Origin: UBA5336 sp038522375
GTDB taxonomy: Bacteria > Pseudomonadota > Alphaproteobacteria > Caulobacterales > Hyphomonadaceae
DNA length: 46,560 bases
Direction of reading: 5' to 3'
NCBI GenBank assembly: GCA_038522375.1
Contig: JBCBKE010000010.1
Location: forward strand, 1 to 46,560
The position numbers were made by a program, and so were the translations under genes. Shown here piece after piece: positions 8,180 through 16,402 of the stretch (the first letter of the stretch is position 1; each line of letters starts with the position of its first letter). The notes under the pieces are model-generated. The model searched no databases. It was not told the DNA's origin and saw only the letters and a list, made by a program, of their open reading frames with translations.

Positions 8180-9373
8180 TTGAAACTGCAGTCGGTCCAA
8201 AGCCTTCGCGCCCTTGCCGCCCTTATGGTGCTGCTGTTTCACCTCATCGCGATTGAAACCGATATGATCGCCCATGGCGGGCACACCGAGGCGCCCATGA
8301 TTGGTGGCCTGTTCGAGAACGGCTATGCCGGGGTCGACCTTTTCTTTGTGCTTTCGGGTTTCATCATCGTGTTCGTGACGGGCCGGTCGCCGCCAGGACG
8401 TTATCCGATCGGCAGCTTCCTTTTCGCTCGCGCTGCGCGGATCTATGCCCCCTGGTGGCTCTTCGCCGGTACCATGGCGCTCTACCTCTACGTTGCTTAC
8501 GGTGTCCCATGGGACACCGAGCAGCTATCAAGCCTTGGAACGTCCCCCTTCTACCATCTGTTCGCCTCGGTTTTCCTTCTGCCGCAAAACGGGTTTCCCG
8601 TGCTAAATGTGGGGTGGACCCTGGTGCACGAGATGCACTTTTACGCCATTTTCGCGCTGTTATTGGCGGTTCCCTATCGGCTTCGTGTCGTGGGTCTCGT
8701 CGCGTGGGCGGGCGCTGTCCTCGCAGGCGGGCTCGCGGGCCTTGCCCAACCTTACGCTAGCAGCATGGTGAGCCTGTTTTTCTCTCCCCATACCCTCGAG
8801 TTTCTGATGGGAGCGTTTGCTGCGCTTCTGGTGGTGAACGGTGTGCGGCCGCTTCCGGGATTGATGGCGATTGCGGGCCTTTTCGCATTGCTCCTGGCCA
8901 TGGTGTTCCACGAGTTGCAACCGGAATGGACGCTCTCCTGGGGGCGGGTGATCTGGTTCGGAATCCCATCAGCAGTGCTGACCTATGGCCTTGTTAGCCT
9001 GGACGTGGAGGGTCGTTTCCGCAGTCTGCCTGGACTGAGTGCCATCGGGGATTGGTCTTACGCGATCTATCTCAGCCACATCCTTGTATTGGCCGCGATC
9101 AAACGGTCCTATTTCGCCTTTGCCAACCTGTCAGAGGCTTACCTCGGGGTTCCCCCTTGGGCGGCCGATCTCCTTCGTGTTGGCGTGCCTGGCCCGTTGG
9201 ACAACCTGTTCCTGCTGGTCAGTGCGATGATTGCCTGTCTCTTTGTCGGCTGGGCAACCCACCGGTTTTTCGAGTTCCCCATATTGAAGGCCAGCGGTCG
9301 CCTGCGCGGAAAACTCTTCAGCGGACGGGCGGAAGGGCTGACGCCCCAACCCATCCGCGCAATGGTGTGGTAG
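8180..9373 (+). CDS. Acyltransferase 3 family membrane protein (OafA/YrhL type)
   Basis: Integral membrane O-acyltransferase (397 aa) with about ten hydrophobic segments. The start is a TTG, supported by AAGAGG upstream. The N-terminal family motif is intact: LQSVQSLRALAALMVLLFHL with the conserved Arg and His, then GYAGVDLFFVLSGFIIVF. Members transfer acetyl or succinyl groups to surface sugars, lipid A, peptidoglycan or small molecules; the substrate cannot be read here. No polysaccharide genes surround it. It converges on gcvPB with a 6-nt gap. Confidence 0.9.
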   Translation: MKLQSVQSLRALAALMVLLFHLIAIETDMIAHGGHTEAPMIGGLFENGYAGVDLFFVLSGFIIVFVTGRSPPGRYPIGSFLFARAARIYAPWWLFAGTMALYLYVAYGVPWDTEQLSSLGTSPFYHLFASVFLLPQNGFPVLNVGWTLVHEMHFYAIFALLLAVPYRLRVVGLVAWAGAVLAGGLAGLAQPYASSMVSLFFSPHTLEFLMGAFAALLVVNGVRPLPGLMAIAGLFALLLAMVFHELQPEWTLSWGRVIWFGIPSAVLTYGLVSLDVEGRFRSLPGLSAIGDWSYAIYLSHILVLAAIKRSYFAFANLSEAYLGVPPWAADLLRVGVPGPLDNLFLLVSAMIACLFVGWATHRFFEFPILKASGRLRGKLFSGRAEGLTPQPIRAMVW

Positions 9374-9379
9374 CGGCGG

Positions 9380-10960
9380 CTATTCGGCGGCCGCCAGCTG
9401 TTCGGTTTCTTTTGGCGGGGTCCACTTCAGCACCGGTTTTCGCGCCGCCTGGGTTTCGTTGAGCCGGCGCAATGGTGCATGGATTGGGGCAGCCTTGAGC
9501 GAAAGGTCGCCTTGCGCTGCGCGCTTCGCGACGCCCGCTGCAGCGTCGCAGAACCGGTCCAGCTCTGCCTTGCTTTCGGTCTCCGTCGGCTCGACCAGCA
9601 TGGCGCCATGGACAACCAGGGGAAAGTACATGGTCATCGGGTGATAGCCTTCGTCGATAAGCGCTTTTGCGATGTCGAGTGTTTCTATCCCGTCAGCGAC
9701 GAAGGCGTCTGAGAACAGCGCTTCATGCATGCAAAAACCGTCAAACGCGGGTGTCATGACATGCTTGAGGCGCGCGAGGACGTAGTTTGCGTTCAAAACC
9801 GAGTCTTCGGCGACCCGTTTGAGGCCATCTGCACCATGGCTCAGCATGTAGCTGAGCGCACGGACAAACATCCCCATTTGGCCGTGGAAAGCGACCATTC
9901 GGCCGAAACTGTCCTTGGACTCCCGGCGGTCATCTTCGATCAGCTGGTACTGGCCATCATCATCACACACCACAAAGGGCACCGGCGCGTACGGTGCCAG
10001 GGCATCGGACAGAACGGTGGGGCCAGAGCCGGGACCGCCACCACCATGGGGCGTTGAAAACGTCTTGTGCAGGTTGATGTGCATGGCATCGATGCCAAGA
10101 TCACCAGGCCGGACGCGGCCGACGATGGCGTTGAAGTTCGCCCCGTCGCAATAGAAGTAGCCCCCCGCCTCGTGGATCAGGTCGGCAATCTCCCGAATAT
10201 CCCGCTCGAACAGGCCGCACGTGTTGGGATTGGTCAGCATGATGCCAGCGATGTCGTCCGTTCGCGATAGCTTCGCCCTGAGGTCTGCCATATCGACCCG
10301 GCCATCGGGCGCCGCCTCGATCTCATCCACCGCAAAGCCGCACTGGATGGCTGTGGCGGGGTTGGTGCCGTGGGCGGAAGCCGGCACCAGGACACGCTTG
10401 CGGCTTGCCAATTCGCCGCGCGCTTCAAGCGCCTTGCGGATCGCGAGCATACCGCAAAGCTCCCCATGGGCGCCGGCCTTCGGGCTCATGGCCACCGCCG
10501 GCATACCGGTCAGCGTCTTCAGCCAGGTTGCCAACTCATCGATCAGCTGCAGGGCGCCTTGTACCGTGTACTGCGGTTGCAATGGATGAACGTCGGCAAA
10601 ACCGGGCAATCGGGCCATCCGCTCGTTAAGCCTGGGATTGTGTTTCATGGTGCACGAACCGAGCGGGAAAAAGCCCAAGTCGATGGCGTAGTTCCGCTGG
10701 CTGAGCCGCACATAATGGCGCACGGTTTCCGGCTCGGAGAGGCCGGGCAGGGACACGTCGGCCTTGCGGCTGAGACCGCCAAGCCGGTCCTGGCGGCCCT
10801 TTGGCTCTGGCAAATCCACCCCGGTATCGCCCCACCGCTCCATCTCGAAGATCAGCGGTTCGGCCTGGAGCAGGCCGCGAGAGCCCGATACGGTCTCGGC
10901 CAACGGTGTTACAGGGGTATCGGAAGGCGCGGTCGATCGGCCTTGGGAATTCATGGTCAT
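9380..10960 (-). CDS. gcvPB: Glycine dehydrogenase (decarboxylating) subunit 2
   Basis: C-terminal half of the two-subunit P protein, which decarboxylates glycine and passes the aminomethyl group to GcvH. The 526-aa protein carries the PLP-binding lysine in HINLHKTFSTPHGGGGPG (Lys299). I chose the ATG that overlaps the gcvPA stop (TGATG) with AAGGAG upstream; a GTG one codon earlier and an ATG two codons later are alternatives. The overlap implies translational coupling and equal amounts of the two subunits. Confidence 0.96.
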   Translation of the reverse strand: MTMNSQGRSTAPSDTPVTPLAETVSGSRGLLQAEPLIFEMERWGDTGVDLPEPKGRQDRLGGLSRKADVSLPGLSEPETVRHYVRLSQRNYAIDLGFFPLGSCTMKHNPRLNERMARLPGFADVHPLQPQYTVQGALQLIDELATWLKTLTGMPAVAMSPKAGAHGELCGMLAIRKALEARGELASRKRVLVPASAHGTNPATAIQCGFAVDEIEAAPDGRVDMADLRAKLSRTDDIAGIMLTNPNTCGLFERDIREIADLIHEAGGYFYCDGANFNAIVGRVRPGDLGIDAMHINLHKTFSTPHGGGGPGSGPTVLSDALAPYAPVPFVVCDDDGQYQLIEDDRRESKDSFGRMVAFHGQMGMFVRALSYMLSHGADGLKRVAEDSVLNANYVLARLKHVMTPAFDGFCMHEALFSDAFVADGIETLDIAKALIDEGYHPMTMYFPLVVHGAMLVEPTETESKAELDRFCDAAAGVAKRAAQGDLSLKAAPIHAPLRRLNETQAARKPVLKWTPPKETEQLAAAE

Positions 10961-12303
10961 CACACAATCTCCTTCAGCGCGTCGGCATAGGCGGCAGTAT
11001 CGTCATCGGTGGTGCATTCAGTCGCGGCACAGATGATCACATCGTCCATCGTGCCGGGCGCCAACAGGCGCGAGGCGCGTACCCCGCCAATCACCCCTCG
11101 CTCTTCGAGCATGGCCAGCACGGCTTCGGCGTTGAGCGGGGTCTTGAAAGCGAACTCGTTGAAAAAGCGCGGGGTGAGGATTTCGATCCCCGGCACGCCT
11201 TCCAGCGCATCGGCCAGCCCGCAAGCAGCGTCATGGTTCAACTCGGCCAGTCGCTTCAGGCCCACCCCGCCGAGCAGCGTCATATGCGCGGTGAATGCCA
11301 GGGCGCAGAGGCCGGAATTGGTGCAGATGTTCGACGTCGCCTTGTCCCGGCGGATGTGTTGTTCACGGGTAGATAGCGTCAGGACAAAGCCGCGTTTTCC
11401 GTCGGCGTCGGTGGTTTCCCCGCACAGCCGTCCGGGCATCTGCCGCATGAGTTTCTGGGTTGCTGCGAAAAGACCCACATAGGGACCGCCGAAATTCAGC
11501 GGATTGCCGATGGACTGCCCCTCGCCAGCGGCGATGTCGGCCCCCATCTCGCCGGGAGGCGGTACCATGGCCAGCGCCACCGCTTCGGTGAAAACCGACA
11601 CGAGCAGTGCCTTTTGCCCATGGGCTGCGTCAGCAACGGGTGAGAGATCGGTCACTGTCCCGAACACGTTCGGACTTTGGCCAATCACGCAGGCTGTTTC
11701 GCCGTCCACCGCCTTGGCGAGCGCCAGTTCGCCATCAACGGCGGCTGGAAGCTGGACCACTTCTATCCCTTGCGCTTCGCAGAGCAGCCGTGTGGCGGCC
11801 GCATAGTGGGGATGCAACCCACCCGACATCACGACCTTCCGCCGTTTTGTCACCCGGCAGGCCATCAGTGCAGCCTCGGCCGTCGACGTCGAACCGTCAT
11901 ACATGGAGGCGTTCGCCACATCCATCGCCGTGAGCTCACCAACCTGCGTCTGGAACTCGAACAGGGACTGGAGTGTGCCTTGGGCAATTTCAGGCTGGTA
12001 GGGCGTGTACGTCGTCAGGAATTCCGAGCGTTGGATGATGTGATCGACACTGGCCGGTATGTGGTGCTTGTAGGCGCCGCATCCTACGAAGAAGCGGCCC
12101 TCATTGGCTGTGCGGTTCCGGATGGCCAGTGCCGAGAGATGACGCTCGACGGCCAGTTCGCTCTGATGGTCGGGCAGACCGTCAATCTTGCCGGGCAGGC
12201 GCGCGGCGTCCGGCACATCGGCAAAGAATGCGTCAACGTTGTCAGCGCCAATGGTGGCCAGCATTTCGGCACGGTCGGCCTCTGTGAGGGGAAGATATCG
12301 CAT
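10960..12303 (-). CDS. gcvPA: Glycine dehydrogenase (decarboxylating) subunit 1
   Basis: N-terminal half of the split P protein (447 aa). It begins MRYLPLTEADR, as this subunit commonly does, and has the conserved blocks AYTPYQPEIAQGTLQ-like (seen as TYTPYQPEIAQGTLQSLFEF), YDGSTSTAEAALMA and EGQSIGNPLNFGGPYVGLFA. It lacks the PLP lysine, which lies in subunit 2. Three nucleotides separate its ATG from the gcvH stop. Part of the riboswitch-controlled operon. Confidence 0.96.
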   Translation of the reverse strand: MRYLPLTEADRAEMLATIGADNVDAFFADVPDAARLPGKIDGLPDHQSELAVERHLSALAIRNRTANEGRFFVGCGAYKHHIPASVDHIIQRSEFLTTYTPYQPEIAQGTLQSLFEFQTQVGELTAMDVANASMYDGSTSTAEAALMACRVTKRRKVVMSGGLHPHYAAATRLLCEAQGIEVVQLPAAVDGELALAKAVDGETACVIGQSPNVFGTVTDLSPVADAAHGQKALLVSVFTEAVALAMVPPPGEMGADIAAGEGQSIGNPLNFGGPYVGLFAATQKLMRQMPGRLCGETTDADGKRGFVLTLSTREQHIRRDKATSNICTNSGLCALAFTAHMTLLGGVGLKRLAELNHDAACGLADALEGVPGIEILTPRFFNEFAFKTPLNAEAVLAMLEERGVIGGVRASRLLAPGTMDDVIICAATECTTDDDTAAYADALKEIV

Positions 12304-12306
12304 ACC

Positions 12307-12681
12307 TCAGGTCTCCCCTGCGCAATGTTTGGCATAGGCGTCGGCGTCCATCAGGTCGTCGAGTTCAGAGGCATCGGTGAGCTTGATCTGGCAAAACCAG
12401 CCGGCACCCTCGGGATCGGCGTTCACGGTTTCGGGCGCTTCGCCCAGCGCACCATTTGCTTCGATGATCTCTCCCGAAACCGGTGCGTAGACATCGGAGG
12501 CGGCTTTCACGCTTTCGACCACGGCCATGTCATCTCCCTGGCTGAATGAGGCGCCGACTTCGGGAGTTTCGACAAAGACCACATCGCCAAGCTGCTCTGC
12601 GGCATAGGCCGTGATGCCCACGGTCCCGATCTCGCCTTCAACGGAGATCCACTCATGATCCTTGGTGTATTTTGTCGTCAT
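12307..12681 (-). CDS. gcvH: Glycine cleavage system H protein
   Basis: Lipoyl carrier of the glycine cleavage system (124 aa), which moves the aminomethyl group from P to T protein and is reoxidised by lipoamide dehydrogenase. The lipoylation site is Lys59 in VVESVKAASDVYAPVSG. The N-terminal KYTKDHEWI and ITAYAAEQLGDVVFVE blocks are standard. It starts 12 nt after the gcvT stop. The L protein gene (lpd) is not in the window. Confidence 0.98.
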   Translation of the reverse strand: MTTKYTKDHEWISVEGEIGTVGITAYAAEQLGDVVFVETPEVGASFSQGDDMAVVESVKAASDVYAPVSGEIIEANGALGEAPETVNADPEGAGWFCQIKLTDASELDDLMDADAYAKHCAGET

Positions 12682-12693
12682 TCTCGCCTCGTG

Positions 12694-13845
12694 TCAGCGT
12701 TTGTACCTGTGGGGAACGAAGGGTAGGGGAGCCACCTCCGCGGGGCGGACCTTGCCGCGCACCATCAACTCAAGGGGTGTACCGGGAGTCGCGAGGTCGG
12801 CGCGGACATAACCCATGGCGATGGGAGCATCGATGGACGGGCCAAACCCGCCAGAGGTAATGTGGCCGACGGGCACGCCGCCCGATTGAATTTCGGTTCC
12901 CTCCCTGGCCGGTGCACGTTCCAGCGGGCGGATGCCGACACGCCTCTCCGCCGGACCATCTGCCAGCGCCTTGAGGATGCGCCCAGCGCCTGGGAAGTCA
13001 GCCCGCTGGCGACGGGATTTCTGGATGATCCATTTGAGGTCTGCCTCCACCGGGTCGCGACTGGGATCGAGATCATGGCCGTAAAGGCAAAGCCCCGCTT
13101 CGAGGCGGAGGGAGTCCCGCGCGCCAAGCCCGACGGGCTTCACGCGCGCGTCCTGCAGCAGGCGTTCGACGAGCGAAACACCGCTATCGGCGCGGGCAAA
13201 CACCTCAAAGCCGTCTTCGCCGGTATATCCGCAACGCGACACCGTAATCCTGTCGCCGGCCCATTCTGCGCTTGACGACTGCATGAAGCCAAGTTCCGGA
13301 AAAGCATCGACGTTGTCGCGCAGCGCAGCTTCGGCGTCGGGTCCCTGCAGGGCGAACAGGATCCCGTCATCGGCCCGAACGAACTCCGCGTCGTCTCCAG
13401 CGATCTCTTCAAACAGTGCGAAGTCCTGCTCTTTCACCGCGCCGTTCACGACAATATAGAGCCGTCCGCTATTCGCCGGATCGGCGGCTCTGGTCACGAT
13501 CAGATCATCCAGGATGCCGCCCTGCTCGTTAAGCAGGACCGTCAGCCGGCTTTGCCCAACCGCCAGGCCGTCAATGTCGCTCGGGACCACCCGCTCAATG
13601 ATCGCTGATATGCGGGCATGGGCGTCGTCTGCGCCGATCCCGGACTTCAGCCCGAGAAAACAGGGCCCCATATGGGAGACGTCGAAAAGGCCCGCATGGG
13701 CGCGGGTCCACAGGTGTTCAGCCTTCACGCCCTCGCTGAACTGTACCGGCATCTCGTACCCGGCAAACGGCACCATTTTGGCGCCGTGCCGAAGATGCAC
13801 GTCAAATAACGGCGTTCGCTTCAGCTCTGTTTCGGCGATCGCCAT
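12694..13845 (-). CDS. gcvT: Glycine cleavage system T protein (aminomethyltransferase)
   Basis: Tetrahydrofolate-dependent aminomethyltransferase, 383 aa, first gene of the operon. It starts at the ATG of MAIAETELKRTPLFDVH, because the preceding open frame runs through the riboswitch leader. The family blocks MVPFAGYEMPVQF, GLFDVSHMG and CGYTGEDGFEVF are present, and the C-terminal domain has GHITSGGFGPS. A GGGA element lies before the ATG, directly after the T-run of the leader hairpin. Confidence 0.95.
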   Translation of the reverse strand: MAIAETELKRTPLFDVHLRHGAKMVPFAGYEMPVQFSEGVKAEHLWTRAHAGLFDVSHMGPCFLGLKSGIGADDAHARISAIIERVVPSDIDGLAVGQSRLTVLLNEQGGILDDLIVTRAADPANSGRLYIVVNGAVKEQDFALFEEIAGDDAEFVRADDGILFALQGPDAEAALRDNVDAFPELGFMQSSSAEWAGDRITVSRCGYTGEDGFEVFARADSGVSLVERLLQDARVKPVGLGARDSLRLEAGLCLYGHDLDPSRDPVEADLKWIIQKSRRQRADFPGAGRILKALADGPAERRVGIRPLERAPAREGTEIQSGGVPVGHITSGGFGPSIDAPIAMGYVRADLATPGTPLELMVRGKVRPAEVAPLPFVPHRYKR

Positions 13846-13858
13846 CGGCACCGGTCCC

Positions 13859-13917
13859 AAAAAGCTGCCGATGACCCTGAAAGGCAGGAACGCGCCCCTG
13901 CTCCAGGCCCCATCGGC
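13859..13917 (-). terminator. Candidate riboswitch-controlled terminator in the gcvT leader
   Basis: Read on the minus strand, GCCGATG pairs perfectly with CATCGGC. Nested pairs CCTG/CAGG and GCAGG/CCTGC lie inside, and AGCTTTTTGGG follows at once. This is the form of an intrinsic terminator, placed between the second glycine aptamer and the gcvT ribosome site. Its right arm and T-run end 14 nt before the start codon, so it could also block translation. Confidence 0.6.
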
Positions 13918-13923
13918 CGCCCC

Positions 13924-14114
13924 CGCTGTCTCGGTGCCTGAGAGATTCCACCGCATCGCAGATCCTGCGAAGAGCTTGCTCCTTCGGCGCAGCTACCGGG
14001 AGACCTCCCGTGCCACTTTCCAGCGTGTTGACCCTCCCCCGGTCCTTTTGCCTGAGCGTTTCCGGGGCGGTTGCGCCTTCGGCGGTTGGGCGAACCCAAC
14101 TCTCTCCCGGGGAG
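13924..14114 (-). promoter_or_regulatory. Tandem glycine riboswitch upstream of gcvT
   Basis: Two glycine aptamers in series on the minus strand. Aptamer I spans about 14114-14034, closed by CTCCCCGG with CCGGGGGAG. It contains GGGAGAG, GCCGAAGGCGCAACC and CTCAGGCAAAAGGACC, which are textbook gcvT motif elements. Aptamer II spans about 14025-13924, closed by CGCTG with CAGCG. It contains CTGGAAAG, GCGCCGAAGGAGCAA and TCTCAGGCACCGAGACAG. Glycine riboswitches normally switch on glycine degradation when glycine is abundant. The gcv operon directly downstream confirms the assignment. Confidence 0.95.
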
Positions 14115-14206
14115 TGGTTGCTTGTGAAACGGAGGTAAGCCGGATTCCCTTTCGCGGCAAGCGCAGGCCCGTGGGCGGGCGAGCCGAAACCGCCTATAGT
14201 CCCGCC

Positions 14207-16111
14207 ATGCCTGATTCCCATGCATCCACATCGCCGGCCCGCCCAGTGATCCGTCGTCTGCCCGCTACAGCTGTGAACCGAATCGCCGCCGGCGAAGTGG
14301 TTGAGCGACCGGCCTCAGCCATGAAGGAGCTTGTGGAAAACGCCCTGGACGCCGGTGCGAAGCGGATCGACGTGGCACTGGAGGGCGGTGGGCTTACCCG
14401 CCTGACAGTGGAAGACGATGGCTGCGGCATGGATGGCGCTGACCTGGCCGTGGCGTTGGAGCGCCATGCCACGTCGAAACTCGTGCCCGATGCCGAAACC
14501 GGCGCTGTGGACTTGCTGAATATCCACACGATGGGTTTTCGCGGCGAGGCGCTGCCATCGATCGCATCGGTGTCGCGGTTGGACATCGCCTCCAAAGCCG
14601 CAGACTGCGAGGCCGCGGGCGTTTCAGTGGATGCCGGACAGATCGACGGACCAAAGCCGGCGGCCTCGTCTGGGAGCGGGTCCACGGGCACTCGAATCGA
14701 CGTGCGAGATCTGTTTTATACCACCCCGGCCCGGCTCAAATTCATGAAATCCGAACGGGCCGAGACCATGGCAGTCACTGACGCCCTGAAACGGCTTGCC
14801 ATGGCCAGGGCTGAAGTGGCCTTCTCGCTTGAGAGCAATGGTCGCAACGTTTTTCGTTATTCGTCCGAGGCAGGATTGCTTGAGGAGGGGCGGCTTGCGC
14901 GCCTTGGCGCCATCATGGGCCGGGATTTCCGGGAGAACGCGATTCCGATTGAGGCTGAGCGCGAGGGGGTGATCGTTAGCGGGTTTGCTGGCCTGCCAAC
15001 CCTCAACCGCGGCAATGCCCAGCACCAGTACCTGTTTGTGAACGGACGGCCCGTGAAGGACAGGATGCTGAACGGGATTGTCCGCGCCGCCTATCAGGAT
15101 TTCCTCGCCCGGGACCGCCACCCCATGGTGGCGTTGTTCGTCGAACTGGAGCCCGTCGGTGTCGATGTGAATGTGCACCCGGCAAAGACCGAAGTACGGT
15201 TCCGCGATGCCGGTAACCTTCGCGGCCTCATGCTAGGAGCCCTGCGCCATGGCCTGGCTGGTGCCGGGCACCGCGCCAGCACCACTGTTGCGGGGTTTGC
15301 GCTGGGCAAGGCCACGGCCCAGTCAGCGCCCCAGCCTGACATCTGGGCCCGGTCCAGCTTGCACGCAGAGGCGAGAGGACCGGCCTCGCCAAACCTAGTG
15401 GGCCTCTCAGGGGTCCAGCAGCCATCCGCGGTATGGGCGGATTCTCCCGGGGAAGGCGGACATGTCGACGTTCATCCGCTGGCGCCTTCAGCGCGCATCG
15501 AAACGGAGCGGCCAACCGCACCCCCGCCAGACTTTCCGCTCGGGGTTGCCCGCGCCCAGCTCCATGAAACCTATGTGGTCGCCCAAACCAGCGACGGCAT
15601 CGTTATCGTCGATCAACACGCCGCCCATGAGCGCCTGGCGTACGAGGACATGAAGCGGCAGATGGCCGCCGATGGCGTCAGGCGCCAGGCCCTCCTGATC
15701 CCCGAAATCGTTGACCTGACCGAAGACGAAGCCGTCCGGGTCCTTGCCCGCGCGGAAGAACTTGCAGAGCTTGGCCTTGAACTGGAACCGTTCGGGGCAG
15801 GTGCCGTGTGCGTCCGGGCAACGCCAGCCCTGTTCGGACAGATGGATGCTGCGGGGCTGGTGCGTGACCTCGCCGATGACTTCGCTGAGTACGATGATGG
15901 TCTGGCGCTGAAAGAGCGCTTCGAAGAAGTGATGGGCAACATGGCTTGCCGCGGGTCAGTCCGCGCTGGCCGCAGGCTCACGGGCGAGGAGATGAACGCG
16001 CTGCTCCGCCAGATGGAGTCCACGCCCCATTCGGGGCAGTGCAACCATGGCCGGCCCACTTATGTGGAGCTGAAACTCGCCGATATCGAAAAGCTCTTCG
16101 GGCGGCGATAG
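14207..16111 (+). CDS. mutL: DNA mismatch repair protein MutL
   Basis: MutL (634 aa) links mismatch recognition by MutS to strand removal. The GHKL ATPase domain has MKELVENALDAGA (Glu41 and Asn45 region), DDGCGM, HATSKL, GFRGEALPSIASV and TRIDVRDLFYTTPARLKF. A variable linker covers about residues 340-440. The C-terminal domain carries the endonuclease motif DQHAAHERLAYE from residue 469, with ACRGSVRAGRRL and CNHGRPTYVEL (Cys612 region). This organism therefore probably uses a nicking MutL and not a MutH system. The start is the ATG before PDSHAST; the longer open frame upstream overlaps the antisense riboswitch. Confidence 0.97.
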   Translation: MPDSHASTSPARPVIRRLPATAVNRIAAGEVVERPASAMKELVENALDAGAKRIDVALEGGGLTRLTVEDDGCGMDGADLAVALERHATSKLVPDAETGAVDLLNIHTMGFRGEALPSIASVSRLDIASKAADCEAAGVSVDAGQIDGPKPAASSGSGSTGTRIDVRDLFYTTPARLKFMKSERAETMAVTDALKRLAMARAEVAFSLESNGRNVFRYSSEAGLLEEGRLARLGAIMGRDFRENAIPIEAEREGVIVSGFAGLPTLNRGNAQHQYLFVNGRPVKDRMLNGIVRAAYQDFLARDRHPMVALFVELEPVGVDVNVHPAKTEVRFRDAGNLRGLMLGALRHGLAGAGHRASTTVAGFALGKATAQSAPQPDIWARSSLHAEARGPASPNLVGLSGVQQPSAVWADSPGEGGHVDVHPLAPSARIETERPTAPPPDFPLGVARAQLHETYVVAQTSDGIVIVDQHAAHERLAYEDMKRQMAADGVRRQALLIPEIVDLTEDEAVRVLARAEELAELGLELEPFGAGAVCVRATPALFGQMDAAGLVRDLADDFAEYDDGLALKERFEEVMGNMACRGSVRAGRRLTGEEMNALLRQMESTPHSGQCNHGRPTYVELKLADIEKLFGRR

Positions 16112-16118
16112 GGCCGAT

Positions 16119-16143
16119 CACGCTTGGCAAGCGCGTGCTTTTA
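16119..16143 (+). terminator. Possible terminator after mutL
   Basis: CGCTT-GGC-AAGCG with flanking CA/TG pairs, followed by CTTTT, begins 7 nt after the mutL stop. The stem is short and the T-run weak, so the call is tentative. Confidence 0.3.
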
Positions 16144-16228
16144 GAGGCCTCGCGGTTTCGTTCGTTGTGCGTGAAACACCGGCATCCGACCTTTCTGGGC
16201 AAGCCCCGGCCAAGAAAGGAAAAAGACA

Positions 16229-16402
16229 ATGACCTCCCGTTCCGCCGAACGTGCCGTAACGTTGTACCGCCTCAGCCGATCGCCCCTGCGCTGTCTTGCA
16301 AAGTCAGACCCCTGCGGCCTGCGCGGAGACAAAGCCGCGAAAGCGCCAACAAGCGGGGCAACCGAACCCCTGGCGAAGCCCGATTCTCCCGCGTTGACCT
16401 AA
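16229..16402 (+). CDS. Possible 57-aa small protein
   Basis: An ATG ORF with a good ribosome site (AAGAAAGGA, 8 nt before the start) in the gap between mutL and the convergent SDR gene. Its TAA overlaps the SDR stop. The product is basic, begins MTSRSAERAVTLYRLSRSP, has two cysteines (residues 22 and 29) and ends in an Ala/Pro/Thr-rich tail. I recognise no family. It could be a real small protein or a chance ORF. The rest of this gap, 16144-16228, shows nothing else. Confidence 0.35.
   Translation: MTSRSAERAVTLYRLSRSPLRCLAKSDPCGLRGDKAAKAPTSGATEPLAKPDSPALT

Noticed and set aside
13846..13956. Upstream extension of the gcvT frame
   Set aside because: It overlaps the terminator hairpin and the second glycine aptamer, and the added residues do not match GcvT.
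13514..14206. Long open frame continuing upstream of mutL
   Set aside because: It runs antisense through gcvT and the glycine riboswitch; the MutL family starts at the ATG at 14207.
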